Positions 1 to 8,240 of a stretch of DNA of 64,000 nucleotides are shown one piece after another. Each line of letters opens with the position of its first letter. Within the stretch, counting starts at the first letter, position 1. Origin of the DNA: JAUVPB01 sp965223695 (lineage in GTDB: Bacteria; Actinomycetota; Thermoleophilia; Gaiellales; Gaiellaceae); the NCBI GenBank assembly GCA_965223695.1, contig CBDCXJ010000031.1, positions 1-64,000 of the forward strand, read 5' to 3'. Position numbers and translations under genes: made by a program. The notes under the pieces were generated by a model that made no database searches, was not told the origin of the DNA, and saw only the letters and a program-made list of their open reading frames with translations.

Positions 1-652
1 TCGCGTACTCCTCGAGCGCGCGGGCTAGCTCCCGCTTGCCGAAGTCGGGCCACAGGACGTCGAGAAAGACGAGCTCACTATAGGCGAGCTGCCAGAGCAA
101 GAAGTTCGAGACTCGCTCCTCGCCCGAGGTTCGAACCAACAGGTCGGGATCGGGCATGTCCGACGCGTACAGCCGAGCCGCGATGGCGTTCTCATCGATA
201 TCGCGCGGGTCGACGTTCTCCTCTACCAGCTGGCGCGCCGCCTGGACGATGTCGGCACGGCCGCCGTAGTCGAACGCAATCCAGAGATCAAGGCGGTCGA
301 GACCCGAAGTGGTGTGCTCGAGCTCTTCGATCTTGGCGAGGAGCCGGTCGGGCGCACGGTCGCGACGGCCTACGAAGCGCGTGCGGACGGCCTGCCGCTT
401 GAGGTCGGGCATCTCGCGGTCGATCGACTCGACGAATATCTCCATCAGGGCGTCGATCTCCTCGGGCGGCCGCGACCAGTTCTCGGTCGAGAAGGCGTAG
501 ACGCAGAGTGATTCGACGCCGAGGTCGATCGCAGCCTCGACCGTGCGTCGAAGCGCACGTGTGCCTGCGCGGTGGCCCGCAGCTACGGGCAAGCGTCGGC
601 GGCGGGCCCAGCGCCCGTTGCCATCCATGATGACGAGCGATCGAACGAGCAC
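1..652 (-). CDS. uppS: Undecaprenyl diphosphate synthase, 3' end cut by window edge
   Basis: Cis-prenyltransferase that condenses isopentenyl units onto farnesyl diphosphate to make the C55 lipid carrier for peptidoglycan and glycan export. Translating the minus strand gives MDGNGRW near the N-terminus (catalytic Asp), then YAFSTENW, FVGRRD, AFDYGGR, PDPDLLVRTSGE, SNFLLWQ and WPDFGK, the full signature order of the UppS family. About 217 codons are present; the family is usually 230-260 residues, so only a short C-terminal piece lies beyond base 1. The MDGNGRW Met is internal; the closest usable start upstream is GTG at 650-652, with another GTG at 692-694, so the start is uncertain. It lies downstream of frr, the usual pyrH-frr-uppS order. 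Confidence 0.93.
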   Translation of the reverse strand, partial: MLVRSLVIMDGNGRWARRRRLPVAAGHRAGTRALRRTVEAAIDLGVESLCVYAFSTENWSRPPEEIDALMEIFVESIDREMPDLKRQAVRTRFVGRRDRAPDRLLAKIEELEHTTSGLDRLDLWIAFDYGGRADIVQAARQLVEENVDPRDIDENAIAARLYASDMPDPDLLVRTSGEERVSNFLLWQLAYSELVFLDVLWPDFGKRELARALEEYA

Positions 653-785
653 TGATCGACCCGCTCGTCCTTCGTAGAATCGGGCGGATCGCACCGAAAC
701 TGGCGAATGCGGTTGAGCAGATTCACCACGTGCAGCGACAGGCCTGGGCGGTCACGTCAACGGCCGTGCCGCAGACGCGCGCCAT

Positions 786-1343
786 CTAGACCTCGAGGAT
801 CTCCTCTTCCTTCTTCTTGAGCAGGTCATCGACGCCGTCGACGAAGCCGTCGGTCAGCTTCTGCACGCGATCCTCGGCGCGATGCTCATCGTCTTTGCCC
901 ACGTCGCCGTCGCGCGCGAGCTCCTTCAGGTCGCCCATGACGTCGCGGCGGACGTTTCGTATCGCGACGCGCCCGTCCTCGGCAAGCTGACGTACCACGC
1001 GAACGAGCTCCTTGCGGCGCTCCTCCGTCAGTGAAGGAATCGGGAGCCGAATGATCTTCCCGTCGTTCGAAGGCATGAGGCCGAGGTCCGACTCGAGAAC
1101 GGCTCGCTCGATCGCCTCCATGGAGCTCGGATCGAACGGCTGCACGGTCAGCATGCGCGGTTCGGGCACGTTGAGCGTCGCGAGCTGCTTCACAGGAGTT
1201 GCCTGCCCGTAGTAGGCGACGACAACGCGATCGAGCAGCGCCGCCGAGGCGCGGCCCGTGCGCACGGTGTTGAATTCGTGCTGGGTCGCCTCGACGGATT
1301 TGCCCATTCGACGCTTGGCATCCTCGATGAGTTCGTCGATCAT
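786..1343 (-). CDS. frr: Ribosome recycling factor
   Basis: Cytoplasmic factor that, with EF-G, splits post-termination ribosomes. It is 185 residues, the normal RRF length. The conserved elements are visible: FNTVRTGRASAALLD near residues 24-38, a YYGQATPVKQLATLNVPEPR segment around 44-63, PLP-like LPIPSLTEERRKELV near 100-114, and the long C-terminal helix ending in a Lys/Glu-rich stretch. The ATG overlaps the pyrH stop codon by four bases (ATGA), so translation is probably coupled. The 133 bases between its stop and uppS hold no other gene that I can see. Confidence 0.97.
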   Translation of the reverse strand: MIDELIEDAKRRMGKSVEATQHEFNTVRTGRASAALLDRVVVAYYGQATPVKQLATLNVPEPRMLTVQPFDPSSMEAIERAVLESDLGLMPSNDGKIIRLPIPSLTEERRKELVRVVRQLAEDGRVAIRNVRRDVMGDLKELARDGDVGKDDEHRAEDRVQKLTDGFVDGVDDLLKKKEEEILEV

Positions 1344-2062
1344 GGCGACCTCCGTGGCGTTGAGATGATCGTCCCTACCCGCTCGCCAGCCAGCACGCGG
1401 CCGATATTGCTCTCGTCGTCGAGCCCGAACACGTAGATCGGCAGGTCGTTGTCCATGCAGAGCGACAGCGCCGTCGTGTCCATCACGCGCAGCCCGCGCT
1501 CGATCGCCTCACGATGCTCGAGCGTCGGCAGGAAGCTAGCGTTGGGGTCTGTCTGTGGATCGCCGTCATAGACGCCGTCGACACCATTCTTCCCCATCAT
1601 GATCGCCTCCGCACCTATCTCCAACGCTCGAAGAGCTGCCGCCGTGTCGGTGGTGAAGAACGGGTTGCCCGTTCCTGCGGCGAAAATGACAACTCGTCCT
1701 TTCTCGAGATGGCGAATCGCACGGCGCCGTATGTATGGCTCAGCTACCTCGCGAACGTCGAGCGCCGAGAGCACGCGGGTCTGGGCGCCGAGGCTCTCGA
1801 GCGCGTCCTGGACGGCGAGGCAGTTGAGGACGGTCGCGAGCATCCCCGCATAGTCGGCGGTCGCTCGGTCCATACCGCTCGCGGCGCCCTCGAGGCCGCG
1901 GTAGATATTCCCAGCGCCGAGTACGAGTGCGACTTGCAAACCGTCGTCCGCGACCTTCTGGATCTCTTGCGCGATGCCGTCGACCGTTGTGGCATCGATG
2001 CCGTACTGTCGTTCGCCGAGCAGCGACTCGCCGGAAAGCTTGATCAAGACGCGGCCAAACAT
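1340..2062 (-). CDS. pyrH: UMP kinase
   Basis: Converts UMP to UDP with ATP in pyrimidine nucleotide synthesis; bacterial PyrH is a hexameric amino-acid-kinase-fold enzyme normally activated by GTP. Visible motifs include RVLIKLSGESLLG at the N-terminus, GAGNIYRG, RATADYAGMLATVLN, AAGTGNPFFTTDTAA and GVDGVYDGDP. I chose the ATG at 2060-2062 because it gives 240 residues, the family norm, and is preceded by AGGGAG nine bases upstream. An in-frame GTG at 2117-2119 overlapping the tsf stop (GTGA) would add a 19-residue Arg/Glu-rich extension and cannot be excluded. Lies in the rpsB-tsf-pyrH-frr-uppS run. Confidence 0.95.
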   Translation of the reverse strand: MFGRVLIKLSGESLLGERQYGIDATTVDGIAQEIQKVADDGLQVALVLGAGNIYRGLEGAASGMDRATADYAGMLATVLNCLAVQDALESLGAQTRVLSALDVREVAEPYIRRRAIRHLEKGRVVIFAAGTGNPFFTTDTAAALRALEIGAEAIMMGKNGVDGVYDGDPQTDPNASFLPTLEHREAIERGLRVMDTTALSLCMDNDLPIYVFGLDDESNIGRVLAGERVGTIISTPRRSP

Positions 2063-2115
2063 CGCGCCGTTCTCCCTCGCTCGAGCCTCGTCGTTTCCCG
2101 TCGCGTCCTCTCGAC

Positions 2116-2901
2116 TCACCCCAGTGCGTAACGCACGAACGAGACCACGCGAGCATCGCCGAGCGCCTTTCCGACCGAGACCGAGTCGTCATGGATCCAG
2201 GGCTGATCGGTCAGCACGCTATCTGCAAAGAAACGTTTGTTGAGCATCCCTTCGATGATCTTGGGTCGGATGTCGACCGGTTTCGACGTCACCGCCTCGA
2301 GCTTCTCGAGGACAGCTCGCTCGGCCTCGATGGCCTCTCCCGGCACCTCCTCGCGCGTGAGGTAGCTCGGGTTCGCAAACGAGACGTGCATGGCCAGCTG
2401 CCGTGCAAGCGCTTCGACGTCGCCCTCGAGCTTGACCATCACGCCGATCTTGTTGGCAGGTGGGTGGACGTAGCTCGCGATGGTTGCGCCGGCGTCTGCG
2501 TCGTAGCGCTCGACGCCCACGATCGAGATGTTCTCGCCCAGCCGGGCGGCGAGCGCAACGCGCTGCTCCTCGAACCCCTCTGCGGCGGCCGTCCCACCGC
2601 CCTCGACCGCCTCGGCCACGGCCGCCGCGAACTCACGGAACTCGTCGTTCGACGACACGGGCTCGGTCTCGCAGCCCACGGCGACGAGCGTCGCGTGCTC
2701 GGAGCTTAGTCGTGCGACGACTTGCCCCTCGGTCGTGTCGCGGTCGGCCCTCTTGCCTGCGGCGGCGATGCCCTTCTCGCGGAGGATCTGCTGGGCTCTG
2801 TCGAGGTCGCCCGCGGCCTCCTCGAGCGCCCGCTTGCAGTCCATCATTCCGGCACTCGTGAGGTCGCGAAGCTCCTTGACTGCGCTCGCGGAGACGCTCA
2901 C
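2116..2901 (-). CDS. tsf: Elongation factor Ts
   Basis: Guanine nucleotide exchange factor for EF-Tu. The N-terminal UBA-like segment VKELRDLTSAGMMDCKRAL and the core motif NDEFREFAAAVAEA are present. At 261 residues it is nearer the E. coli size than the shorter ~200-residue forms. The GTG start at 2899-2901 overlaps the rpsB stop (GTGA), consistent with the rpsB-tsf co-translation seen in most bacteria. Nothing in the sequence looks unusual. Confidence 0.97.
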   Translation of the reverse strand: MSVSASAVKELRDLTSAGMMDCKRALEEAAGDLDRAQQILREKGIAAAGKRADRDTTEGQVVARLSSEHATLVAVGCETEPVSSNDEFREFAAAVAEAVEGGGTAAAEGFEEQRVALAARLGENISIVGVERYDADAGATIASYVHPPANKIGVMVKLEGDVEALARQLAMHVSFANPSYLTREEVPGEAIEAERAVLEKLEAVTSKPVDIRPKIIEGMLNKRFFADSVLTDQPWIHDDSVSVGKALGDARVVSFVRYALG

Positions 2902-3944
2902 GCTTTCTCCTTTTCGGCTGGCGTCTCGGCGGTGTCGGCGGCGGCTGCGGCTGCTTCCGGCTCAGGCTTGGCCTCCGGCTCAGTCTTCGCGTCGGGCTCG
3001 ACCTTGGCCTCCGGGCCAGGCTTGGCCTCCGGCTCGACCTTGGCCTCCGGCTCGGTCTTGGCCTCCGGCTCGGTCTTGGCCTCCGGCTCAGTCTTGGCCT
3101 CCGGCTCGGCCTTCGCTTCGGGCTGCTTCTCGGCCCCAGCGTCAGCCGCATCCTTGGCCTCGGCCTTCGCCTCGGCTTCGGCGGCCTGTGCCTCGGCCGC
3201 CCGTGCTGCGGCGGCCGCTTCCTCCTCGGCCTTGATCTTCGCCCGGGCCTCGGCGACGGTGAGCTTCGCCTGGCCGTCGGCGATCGCCTGTGCGATCACA
3301 CGCACGATGAGGGAACATGACCGGATCGCGTCGTCATTGCCGGGGATGACGAGATCGGCATCGTCGGGGTCGCAGTTCGTGTCGACGAGACCGAGCACCG
3401 GCAGATTGAGGCGACGGGCCTCGCGGACGGCGATCTCTTCCCTGTTGAGGTCGAGGACGAAGACAGCATCCGGGACGGAGCGCATGTCGGCAACGCCGCC
3501 GAGGTTGGTGTCGAGCTTCTCGAGCTCGGCGAGCATGGACATGCGCTCCTTGGGTGGCAACAGCTCAAGCTGCCCCTCCGAGCGCAAGCGCCGCAGCTCG
3601 TGAAGGCGCTCGATTCGCTCCGAGATCGTCCGCCAGTTGGTCAGAAGCCCGCCCAGCCAGCGCTGGTTCACGTACGGCATGGAGACACGCTTGGCCTCTT
3701 GCTCGACGATGTCCTGTGCCTGCTTCTTGGTACCGACGAACAGGATCGTGCCGCCGCGCTCGGCGACGTTACGACTGTACGAGGCAGCCTCCTCGAGCAG
3801 GGTCAGCGTGCGCTGCAGATCGATGATGTAGATGCCGCCGCGCTCGCCAAAGATGTAGCGGCGCATCTTGGGGTTCCACCGGCGCGTCTGATGGCCAAAG
3901 TGGACACCGCCTTCCAGCAGCTCCCGCATGGAAACGACGGCCAT
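2898..3944 (-). CDS. rpsB: Ribosomal protein S2 with long repetitive C-terminal tail
   Basis: Small-subunit protein uS2, which bridges the 30S head and body. The core is canonical: MRELLEGGVHFGHQTRRWNP, YIIDLQRTL, FVGTKKQAQD, QRWLGGLLTNWRT and PDAVFVLDLN. The core ends near residue 230. Beyond it lies a tail of about 110 residues, first Ala/Glu/Lys-rich and then roughly ten hexapeptides of the form K-T/V/P-E-P-E-A. Most S2 proteins are 230-270 residues, so 348 is long. The start ATG is well supported by GAGGAGGAA at 3949-3957. The tail has no recognisable fold and is probably disordered; its function is unknown. Confidence 0.97.
   Translation of the reverse strand: MAVVSMRELLEGGVHFGHQTRRWNPKMRRYIFGERGGIYIIDLQRTLTLLEEAASYSRNVAERGGTILFVGTKKQAQDIVEQEAKRVSMPYVNQRWLGGLLTNWRTISERIERLHELRRLRSEGQLELLPPKERMSMLAELEKLDTNLGGVADMRSVPDAVFVLDLNREEIAVREARRLNLPVLGLVDTNCDPDDADLVIPGNDDAIRSCSLIVRVIAQAIADGQAKLTVAEARAKIKAEEEAAAAARAAEAQAAEAEAKAEAKDAADAGAEKQPEAKAEPEAKTEPEAKTEPEAKTEPEAKVEPEAKPGPEAKVEPDAKTEPEAKPEPEAAAAAADTAETPAEKEKA
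2953..3120 (-). repeat. In-frame 18-bp tandem repeats encoding the S2 tail
   Basis: On the plus strand the unit reads approximately ggcctccggctcggtctt and recurs about ten times with small changes, all in multiples of three. Translated on the minus strand it gives Lys-X-Glu-Pro-Glu-Ala hexapeptides. The repeats lie wholly within rpsB and keep the frame. Confidence 0.85.
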
Positions 3945-4090
3945 TGAGTTCCTCCTCGGTTTCGAATGACAGTGCCGGAGGTACGGCGTGGAACCGTCCC
4001 CTCGGTCGGGTCAGGCACCGCCACGCACGTCGGTATCCACCGGGTCGTGGTTTGTCGTTGCTCGTGAACTGTAGCGAAGCGGTTTCGAGC
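3945..4090 (-). promoter_or_regulatory. Leader region upstream of rpsB
   Basis: The 146 bases between the rluD stop and the rpsB start contain the rpsB ribosome binding site (GAGGAGGAA, 3949-3957) and GC-rich segments able to pair. The rpsB-tsf operon is autoregulated by S2 through its leader in several bacteria. I could not recognise a specific S2-leader fold or a convincing -35/-10 pair here, so this is only a candidate regulatory region. Confidence 0.3.
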
Positions 4091-4999
4091 TCAGCTCTCG
4101 CCGGCCGCCCGTGCAGCATCGAGCGCGGCGCTCAGGTCGGCCGGCAGCGGTGAGGAGACCTCGATGGGCTTCGCCGTGAACGGGTGCTCGAAAGCGAGGC
4201 GTGAGGCGTGCAGAAACTGCCGCACCAGCCCGAGGTCATCGGCCACGCCGTAGAGGCGGTCGCCGGCAACGGGAAGGCCGATCGCGGCGAGATGGACCCG
4301 GATCTGGTGCGTTCGCCCGGTCTCGAGCACGAGCTCCAGCAGCGCGTGGTCGGCGAGTAGCTCCTCGACCGAGAAATCGGTGAAGGCCGGCCGCGCGCGG
4401 TCGGTGTCGATCGAGTGCTTGAGCGAGTCACGCCGGTCGCGGCCGATGGGGGCCTCGATCCGCCCCCGCCAGGAGGCCGGGCGACCGCGTACGAGGGCGG
4501 TGTACTCGCGGCGAAGGGTCCGCTCGCGGATCATCCGCGCGAGCCGGCGGTGCGCTTCCTCGGAGCGAGCGACGACGAGGAGCCCCGAGGTCTCTCGGTC
4601 GAGGCGATGGACGATGCCGGGCCGGAATGCGCCCGTACCGCCAGCAATGCCGTGGTGTAGGAGCGCGTTGACGAGCGTCCCGCCTTGGTGGCCAGCGCTC
4701 GGGTGGACGACGATGCCCGCTGGCTTCTCCACGAGCAGCAGATGCTCGTCCTCGTGGGCAACGCTTACGTCGGCTACGGCTTCGGGCTCGAGATGCGACT
4801 CGCGGCGCACCTCGACGGCGTAGACGACCTCCTCGCCTGCGCTGAGGCGATGGCTCTTCGCCGCCGGCTGCCCGTCGACGGTCACCTGACCGCCTCCTAT
4901 CAGCCGTTCGGCCGCCGAGCGTGAGCCGATGCCCGGCTGCGTCGCGAGGAAGCGGTCGAGGCGCGAGCCCTCGTCCGCGGGCGTGACAACCGTCTTCAC
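4091..4999 (-). CDS. RluD-family rRNA pseudouridine synthase
   Basis: RNA pseudouridine synthase of the RluA/RluD class. An N-terminal S4-like RNA-binding domain (about residues 12-65: RLDRFLAT, ERLIGGGQVTVDG) precedes the catalytic domain. The catalytic motif HRLDRETSGLL holds the nucleophilic Asp at residue 134, and GRTHQIRVHLA near residue 236 is the other family signature. The domain order and 302-residue length match RluD (23S rRNA uridines of helix 69), but the exact target is an inference from family. The start codon overlaps the lspA stop by four bases; lspA-rluD adjacency is common in bacteria. Confidence 0.92.
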   Translation of the reverse strand: MKTVVTPADEGSRLDRFLATQPGIGSRSAAERLIGGGQVTVDGQPAAKSHRLSAGEEVVYAVEVRRESHLEPEAVADVSVAHEDEHLLLVEKPAGIVVHPSAGHQGGTLVNALLHHGIAGGTGAFRPGIVHRLDRETSGLLVVARSEEAHRRLARMIRERTLRREYTALVRGRPASWRGRIEAPIGRDRRDSLKHSIDTDRARPAFTDFSVEELLADHALLELVLETGRTHQIRVHLAAIGLPVAGDRLYGVADDLGLVRQFLHASRLAFEHPFTAKPIEVSSPLPADLSAALDAARAAGES

Positions 5000-5571
5000 T
5001 GGGTGCTGTGCGTTCCCAAACGCGGCCGGCGCTCGGCGGCCACAATGGTGAGCAGCAGGAGGATCACGCCGACCGTGATGAAGACGTCGGCGAGATTGAA
5101 GGCCGGCCAGTGCTGGGGGTCGATGAAATCAGTCACCTTTCCCGAGCGGAGCCGGTCGATCAGATTCGCGATGCTCCCCCCCACGAGGAATCCGAGTGCG
5201 ACGGAAAGCGCCGGGTGCTTCGCGCCGGCACGCGCGAAGTAGGTGATCATCCACACCACCGCAATCGCCGTCAGGATCGTGACAAGCGAGGCCGCCCCCT
5301 GGAAGAAGCCAAACGCAATCCCTCGGTTCTCCACATGGTGCAGGTAGAAGGGTCCGAACACGTGGATCGACTCGCCGAGCTCGAGCCGGTTCGAGATAAG
5401 GAGCTTCGTCAGCTGGTCTGCAAGGATCGCCGTGCCCGCGATCGCGGCAAGTGCCAGCCAGTGCGTGGGTCGTGCCACGAGCGAGCGGTGTACGACCGAG
5501 ACGGCCGCCCGCCCATCCGTCGCCGAGCCGACGCGGACGTCGACGGCGTCCGAGCGCTCGCTGTCGCTCAT
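4996..5571 (-). CDS. lspA: Lipoprotein signal peptidase (signal peptidase II)
   Basis: Membrane aspartic protease that cleaves signal peptides of diacylated prolipoproteins at the lipobox Cys. Four hydrophobic segments are visible. The family motifs are present: ADQLTK near 51-56, NRGIAFG at 82-88, NLIDRLRSGKVTDFID at 136-151 and FNLADVFI at 159-166; the catalytic pair should be Asp148 and Asp162. A 38-residue charged N-terminal extension precedes the first membrane segment, so an internal start is possible. The lipoprotein at 26394 in this window is a plausible substrate. It overlaps the DUF167 gene upstream by ATGA. Confidence 0.95.
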   Translation of the reverse strand: MSDSERSDAVDVRVGSATDGRAAVSVVHRSLVARPTHWLALAAIAGTAILADQLTKLLISNRLELGESIHVFGPFYLHHVENRGIAFGFFQGAASLVTILTAIAVVWMITYFARAGAKHPALSVALGFLVGGSIANLIDRLRSGKVTDFIDPQHWPAFNLADVFITVGVILLLLTIVAAERRPRLGTHSTQ

Positions 5572-5861
5572 CTCGTCGACTCCGACACGCCGTCGAGCCG
5601 GCGATCGAGGTCTGCTTGTGACACGCCTGCAACCTCGATCACCTTGTCGCGGCTTGCCTGGCCGGCCACCAGAGTCACCGCTGCGCGAGACACGTCGAGA
5701 GCCTCGGCCAGGAACCGGATCAGCGCCGCGTTCGCCTTCCCCTTCTCTGGTGCCGCCGCCACACGCACCTTCCAGGCCTCCCCATGTCGGCCGATAACCG
5801 CAGAACGTCCGGCCCCCGGTGCCACACGTAGCCGAGCTCGACTGGACGAGGGGTGCACCAC
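5568..5861 (-). CDS. DUF167 (YggU-type) protein
   Basis: Small cytoplasmic protein of the DUF167 family, whose biochemical role is not established. Visible family core: RLRVAPGAG, WKVRVAAAPEKGKANAAL and FLAEALDVSRAAVTLVAGQASRDK, which matches the usual placement of a PxxGKAN segment and a SRDK end. I chose the GTG at 5859-5861, giving 97 residues, because the frame is open upstream through unrelated sequence and this start places the core near the usual N-terminal distance. A second GTG follows immediately. No clear ribosome binding site is visible, so the start is uncertain. It sits between yggT and lspA in the division/envelope cluster. Confidence 0.8.
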   Translation of the reverse strand: MVHPSSSRARLRVAPGAGRSAVIGRHGEAWKVRVAAAPEKGKANAALIRFLAEALDVSRAAVTLVAGQASRDKVIEVAGVSQADLDRRLDGVSESTR

Positions 5862-5965
5862 GAGCTTTGGGTCGAGTATATCCAGGGCCGCTCGGGACTC
5901 CAACGCGGCCGACGCGAGCGTCTGGCCTGCGGCTGTCGACCCCGTCGAGCCTGCCGGGTAACGCG

Positions 5966-6271
5966 CTAGTCGAACTGACCGATGATTGTGCGCGCGACCG
6001 ATCGGAGAATGATCAAGACGATGATTCCGAGTATCGGCGAGAGGTCGAGCCCGAGCCCGCCCAGACGCGCCATCGGCACGAAACGGCGAAAGATCCGCAG
6101 GTACGGGTCGACGACGTCGTAGAGAAAGCTGCGGAACTTGCTGAGCCATGGGTGGTACGGCAGTTGCCGAAACCACGAAAGGATGATGTGAATCAGGATC
6201 AGCAGCAGGTACACACCGAAAACCGCGTCCACGAACGAGCGAATCGTGTCCACAGCTGTGGCAAGAAGCAT
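5966..6271 (-). CDS. YggT family membrane protein
   Basis: A 101-residue integral membrane protein with two hydrophobic segments (about residues 12-32 and 76-95) separated by SWFRQLPYHPWLSKFRSFLYDVVDPYLRIFRR-type sequence, the YggT family signature (shown here as positions 33-64). The family is linked to cell division or osmotic tolerance by gene neighbourhood and a few genetic studies, but its mechanism is unknown. It sits directly downstream of sepF, the standard yggS-sepF-yggT order of Gram-positive division clusters. About 104 non-coding bases follow before the DUF167 gene. Confidence 0.9.
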   Translation of the reverse strand: MLLATAVDTIRSFVDAVFGVYLLLILIHIILSWFRQLPYHPWLSKFRSFLYDVVDPYLRIFRRFVPMARLGGLGLDLSPILGIIVLIILRSVARTIIGQFD

Positions 6272-6327
6272 CCGAACAACCTATCTCGCCGTGCGGCCGA
6301 CTCGACCGCCTGCACGTGCGCACTGGG

Positions 6328-6882
6328 CTACGTCTGGTTGAAGAAGCTGTTGTCCGAGATACGCGCCCGCTCTTCCGCGGACACCTCGACGTTGGGCGGG
6401 GTGAGGAGAAACACCTTGTCGGCGACCCGCTGCATCGTCCCGTCGAGCGCATATGTGAGCCCGCTTGCGAAGTCGATCAGGCGCTTTGAGAGGTCGGCCT
6501 CGACCGCTTGCAGGTTGACGATCACCGGCGTCTGGCGCTTGAACCGGTCACCAATGGCTTGTGCGTCATTGAAGTTCTTCGGCACGACCAGGTGCACGCT
6601 TGCGGCCGCCTCGGGCACCGGCACCAGGTTCGGTGACACGCGGCGAGACGAGCGTGACCTGCGCGTTCGCTCGACCTGCATCGGGCTCGAGCCGTCGTCA
6701 GGCTCGGCCCGTGCGGTCGCAAGGTCATCCTGTGGCCGCGGCAGCCGACGCACGTTCGGTCGCTCTGCGTAGCTTCGCTCCAGTTCTTCCTCGGCCGAGA
6801 AGGACTCCTCGTCCCAGTACTCCTCCTCCTCAGCGATGCCGAAGTAGACGAGGGCCCGGCTCCAGACCTCTCCTAGTCCCAT
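6328..6882 (-). CDS. sepF: Cell division protein SepF
   Basis: Membrane-associated FtsZ-binding protein that anchors and bundles Z-ring filaments. The N-terminus MGLGEVWSRALVYFGI is an amphipathic membrane-targeting helix. An acidic and Arg-rich linker follows (residues 18-85). The C-terminal core has the typical SepF sequence: VPKNFNDAQAIGDRFK, TPVIVNLQAVEADLSKR and LIDFASGLTYALDGTMQRV, ending with VFLLTPPNVEV. Length 184 residues is usual for actinobacterial SepF. The actin-like anchor FtsA is typically absent from such organisms; ftsZ is not in this window. Confidence 0.96.
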   Translation of the reverse strand: MGLGEVWSRALVYFGIAEEEEYWDEESFSAEEELERSYAERPNVRRLPRPQDDLATARAEPDDGSSPMQVERTRRSRSSRRVSPNLVPVPEAAASVHLVVPKNFNDAQAIGDRFKRQTPVIVNLQAVEADLSKRLIDFASGLTYALDGTMQRVADKVFLLTPPNVEVSAEERARISDNSFFNQT

Positions 6883-6893
6883 TTGCGGGAAGT

Positions 6894-7499
6894 TTAGTCG
6901 GCGAAGAGGGCAGACCCCACCCGGACGAACGTGGCTCCCTCCTCCACGGCAACCCGATAGTCCTGTGTGGTTCCCATCGAGAGCTCGGACAAATTGGCGT
7001 GCTGAGCAAGCTCGGCGAGCCGTCGAAAATAGGGCCGCGAATCCTCGGGCTCCCGTGCGAGTGGTGGCATTGTCGAGAGGCCGACGACCTCGACATCGAG
7101 CTCGGAGACTTCGCCGAGAAACGCGGGGAGATCCTCGGCCGCAATGCCGGATTTCGAGGCCTCGCCGGCCAGGTCGACCTGTACCAGTGCCTGGCCGCTG
7201 AGCTTGCGCGCGGCCGAGATCGATGCAAGCGAGTGCACGAGCTCAACGCGCTCTGAGACGGCGGGCGCCTTGCGTGACTGGAGCTGTCCGATGAAGTGCC
7301 ACTCGAAGCTCTCGCCGTAGCGGTCGTGCTTGCGCTCGAGATCCTGCAGGCGGTTCTCGCCAACGATCTCGATGCCAGCCGCCACCAGCGCGTCGAGGTC
7401 GTCGTCGGTGACGTATTTCGTCGCTACGACAACTCGTACACGCTCGCCGACGTCGGCGCGCAGCGCGCGATAGCGAGTCGTAAGGGCATCGGCGTCCAT
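6894..7499 (-). CDS. YggS family PLP homeostasis protein
   Basis: Pyridoxal-phosphate-binding protein with an alanine-racemase-like barrel but no known catalysis; it maintains vitamin B6 and amino-acid balance. The PLP Lys is expected at residue 28 in VVVATKYV; HFIGQLQSRK and LSMGTTQDYRVAVEEGAT are family signatures. I start it at the ATG at 7497-7499, which is 201 residues and overlaps the stop of the preceding pgeF frame by one base (TGATG). A continuous 448-codon ORF joins it to pgeF, but that continuity is caused by a frameshift in pgeF near 7643 and is probably not real. Confidence 0.9.
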   Translation of the reverse strand: MDADALTTRYRALRADVGERVRVVVATKYVTDDDLDALVAAGIEIVGENRLQDLERKHDRYGESFEWHFIGQLQSRKAPAVSERVELVHSLASISAARKLSGQALVQVDLAGEASKSGIAAEDLPAFLGEVSELDVEVVGLSTMPPLAREPEDSRPYFRRLAELAQHANLSELSMGTTQDYRVAVEEGATFVRVGSALFAD

Positions 7500-8240
7500 C
7501 AGGGGCCTCGATTCTCGATGAAAGCTACAAGTCCCTGCCTGCCGGTCTGGCCTTGGTCGCGCCGGTGCGAGAAGAAACGGTCTTCCTCGCACGCGGTGCA
7601 CTCGTCGATCGTCGTGATCTGACGAACGCCCAGCGCCTCGAGGGGCGCGCCGGGCAGCGGCGCGCAGATCGAGCTGTCGACCCGAGGTGACGCCGTGGCC
7701 GAAACGCGCACGGAATGGCTCGGCAACTTCGGACCCGACCTCGTAGCAGCAAGGTCCGATCGAAGGGCCGATCGACGCGTGCAGTGCCGCGGTGCCAAGC
7801 GAGGCGATTGCCGAATCGAGGACGCCTCCGATCAGACCACGCCAGCCGGCATGCACCGCGGCGACCGCCGGGCTCGAGCCCTGTCTACACAGGGCGATCG
7901 GCACGCAGTCGGCGCTGAGGACAAGGACCGGCTCCATCGGCCGGTCAGTCCAGACGCCATCACCTTCTGGATGATCCCGCGCCGCCTCGACTCCGGCGGC
8001 GTGCGCGCGCGCGACGACGTTCCCATGGACCTGGCGGCGCATCGACGCGCGCGATGGGTCGACGCCCAGACCCCTGAACAGGCGCCTGCGGTTCTCGAAC
8101 ACCGCTTCGGGCCGATCGTCAGTCCTGAGACCGAGGTTGAGTGACGCATAGGCGTCCTCACTCGCTCCGCCCGTGCGCGTGGAGAAAGCGACGCGATACG
8201 GGCCGGGAACATCCGCGACGATGGTGCTGAGGTCGTTCAT
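7499..8240 (-). pseudogene. pgeF: Peptidoglycan editing factor PgeF (YfiH/LACC1 family), frameshifted
   Basis: Multicopper-oxidase-like fold family (YfiH); PgeF edits muropeptide precursors, and mammalian LACC1 acts on purine nucleosides. Motifs in frame: ASLNLGLRTDD, RRQVHGNVV, LSADCVPIAL, AAVHAGWRGLIGG and GPSIGPCCYEVG. After GRQLDLRAAARRA the frame becomes random Arg-rich sequence, while the family C-terminus (EALGVRQITTIDECTACE, then FFSHRRD) continues in the next frame down to a stop at 7499-7501. Removing one G from the GGGG run at 7642-7645 restores a single gene of about 246 residues that ends exactly at yggS with a TGATG junction. I judge a sequence error more likely than true decay. 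Starts with ATG at 8240, overlapping the cca stop. Confidence 0.85.

Noticed and set aside
1514..2131. Plus-strand ORF opposite pyrH
   Set aside because: No recognisable motif, and it lies wholly antisense to a conserved essential gene.
2953..3120. Tandem repeats resembling a CRISPR array
   Set aside because: Units of 18 bases with no spacers, in frame inside rpsB, encoding K-X-E-P-E-A.
6894..8240. PgeF-YggS fusion protein of 448 residues
   Set aside because: The middle is Arg-rich nonsense, while the PgeF C-terminus continues in another frame up to a TGATG junction with yggS. A single indel explains it.
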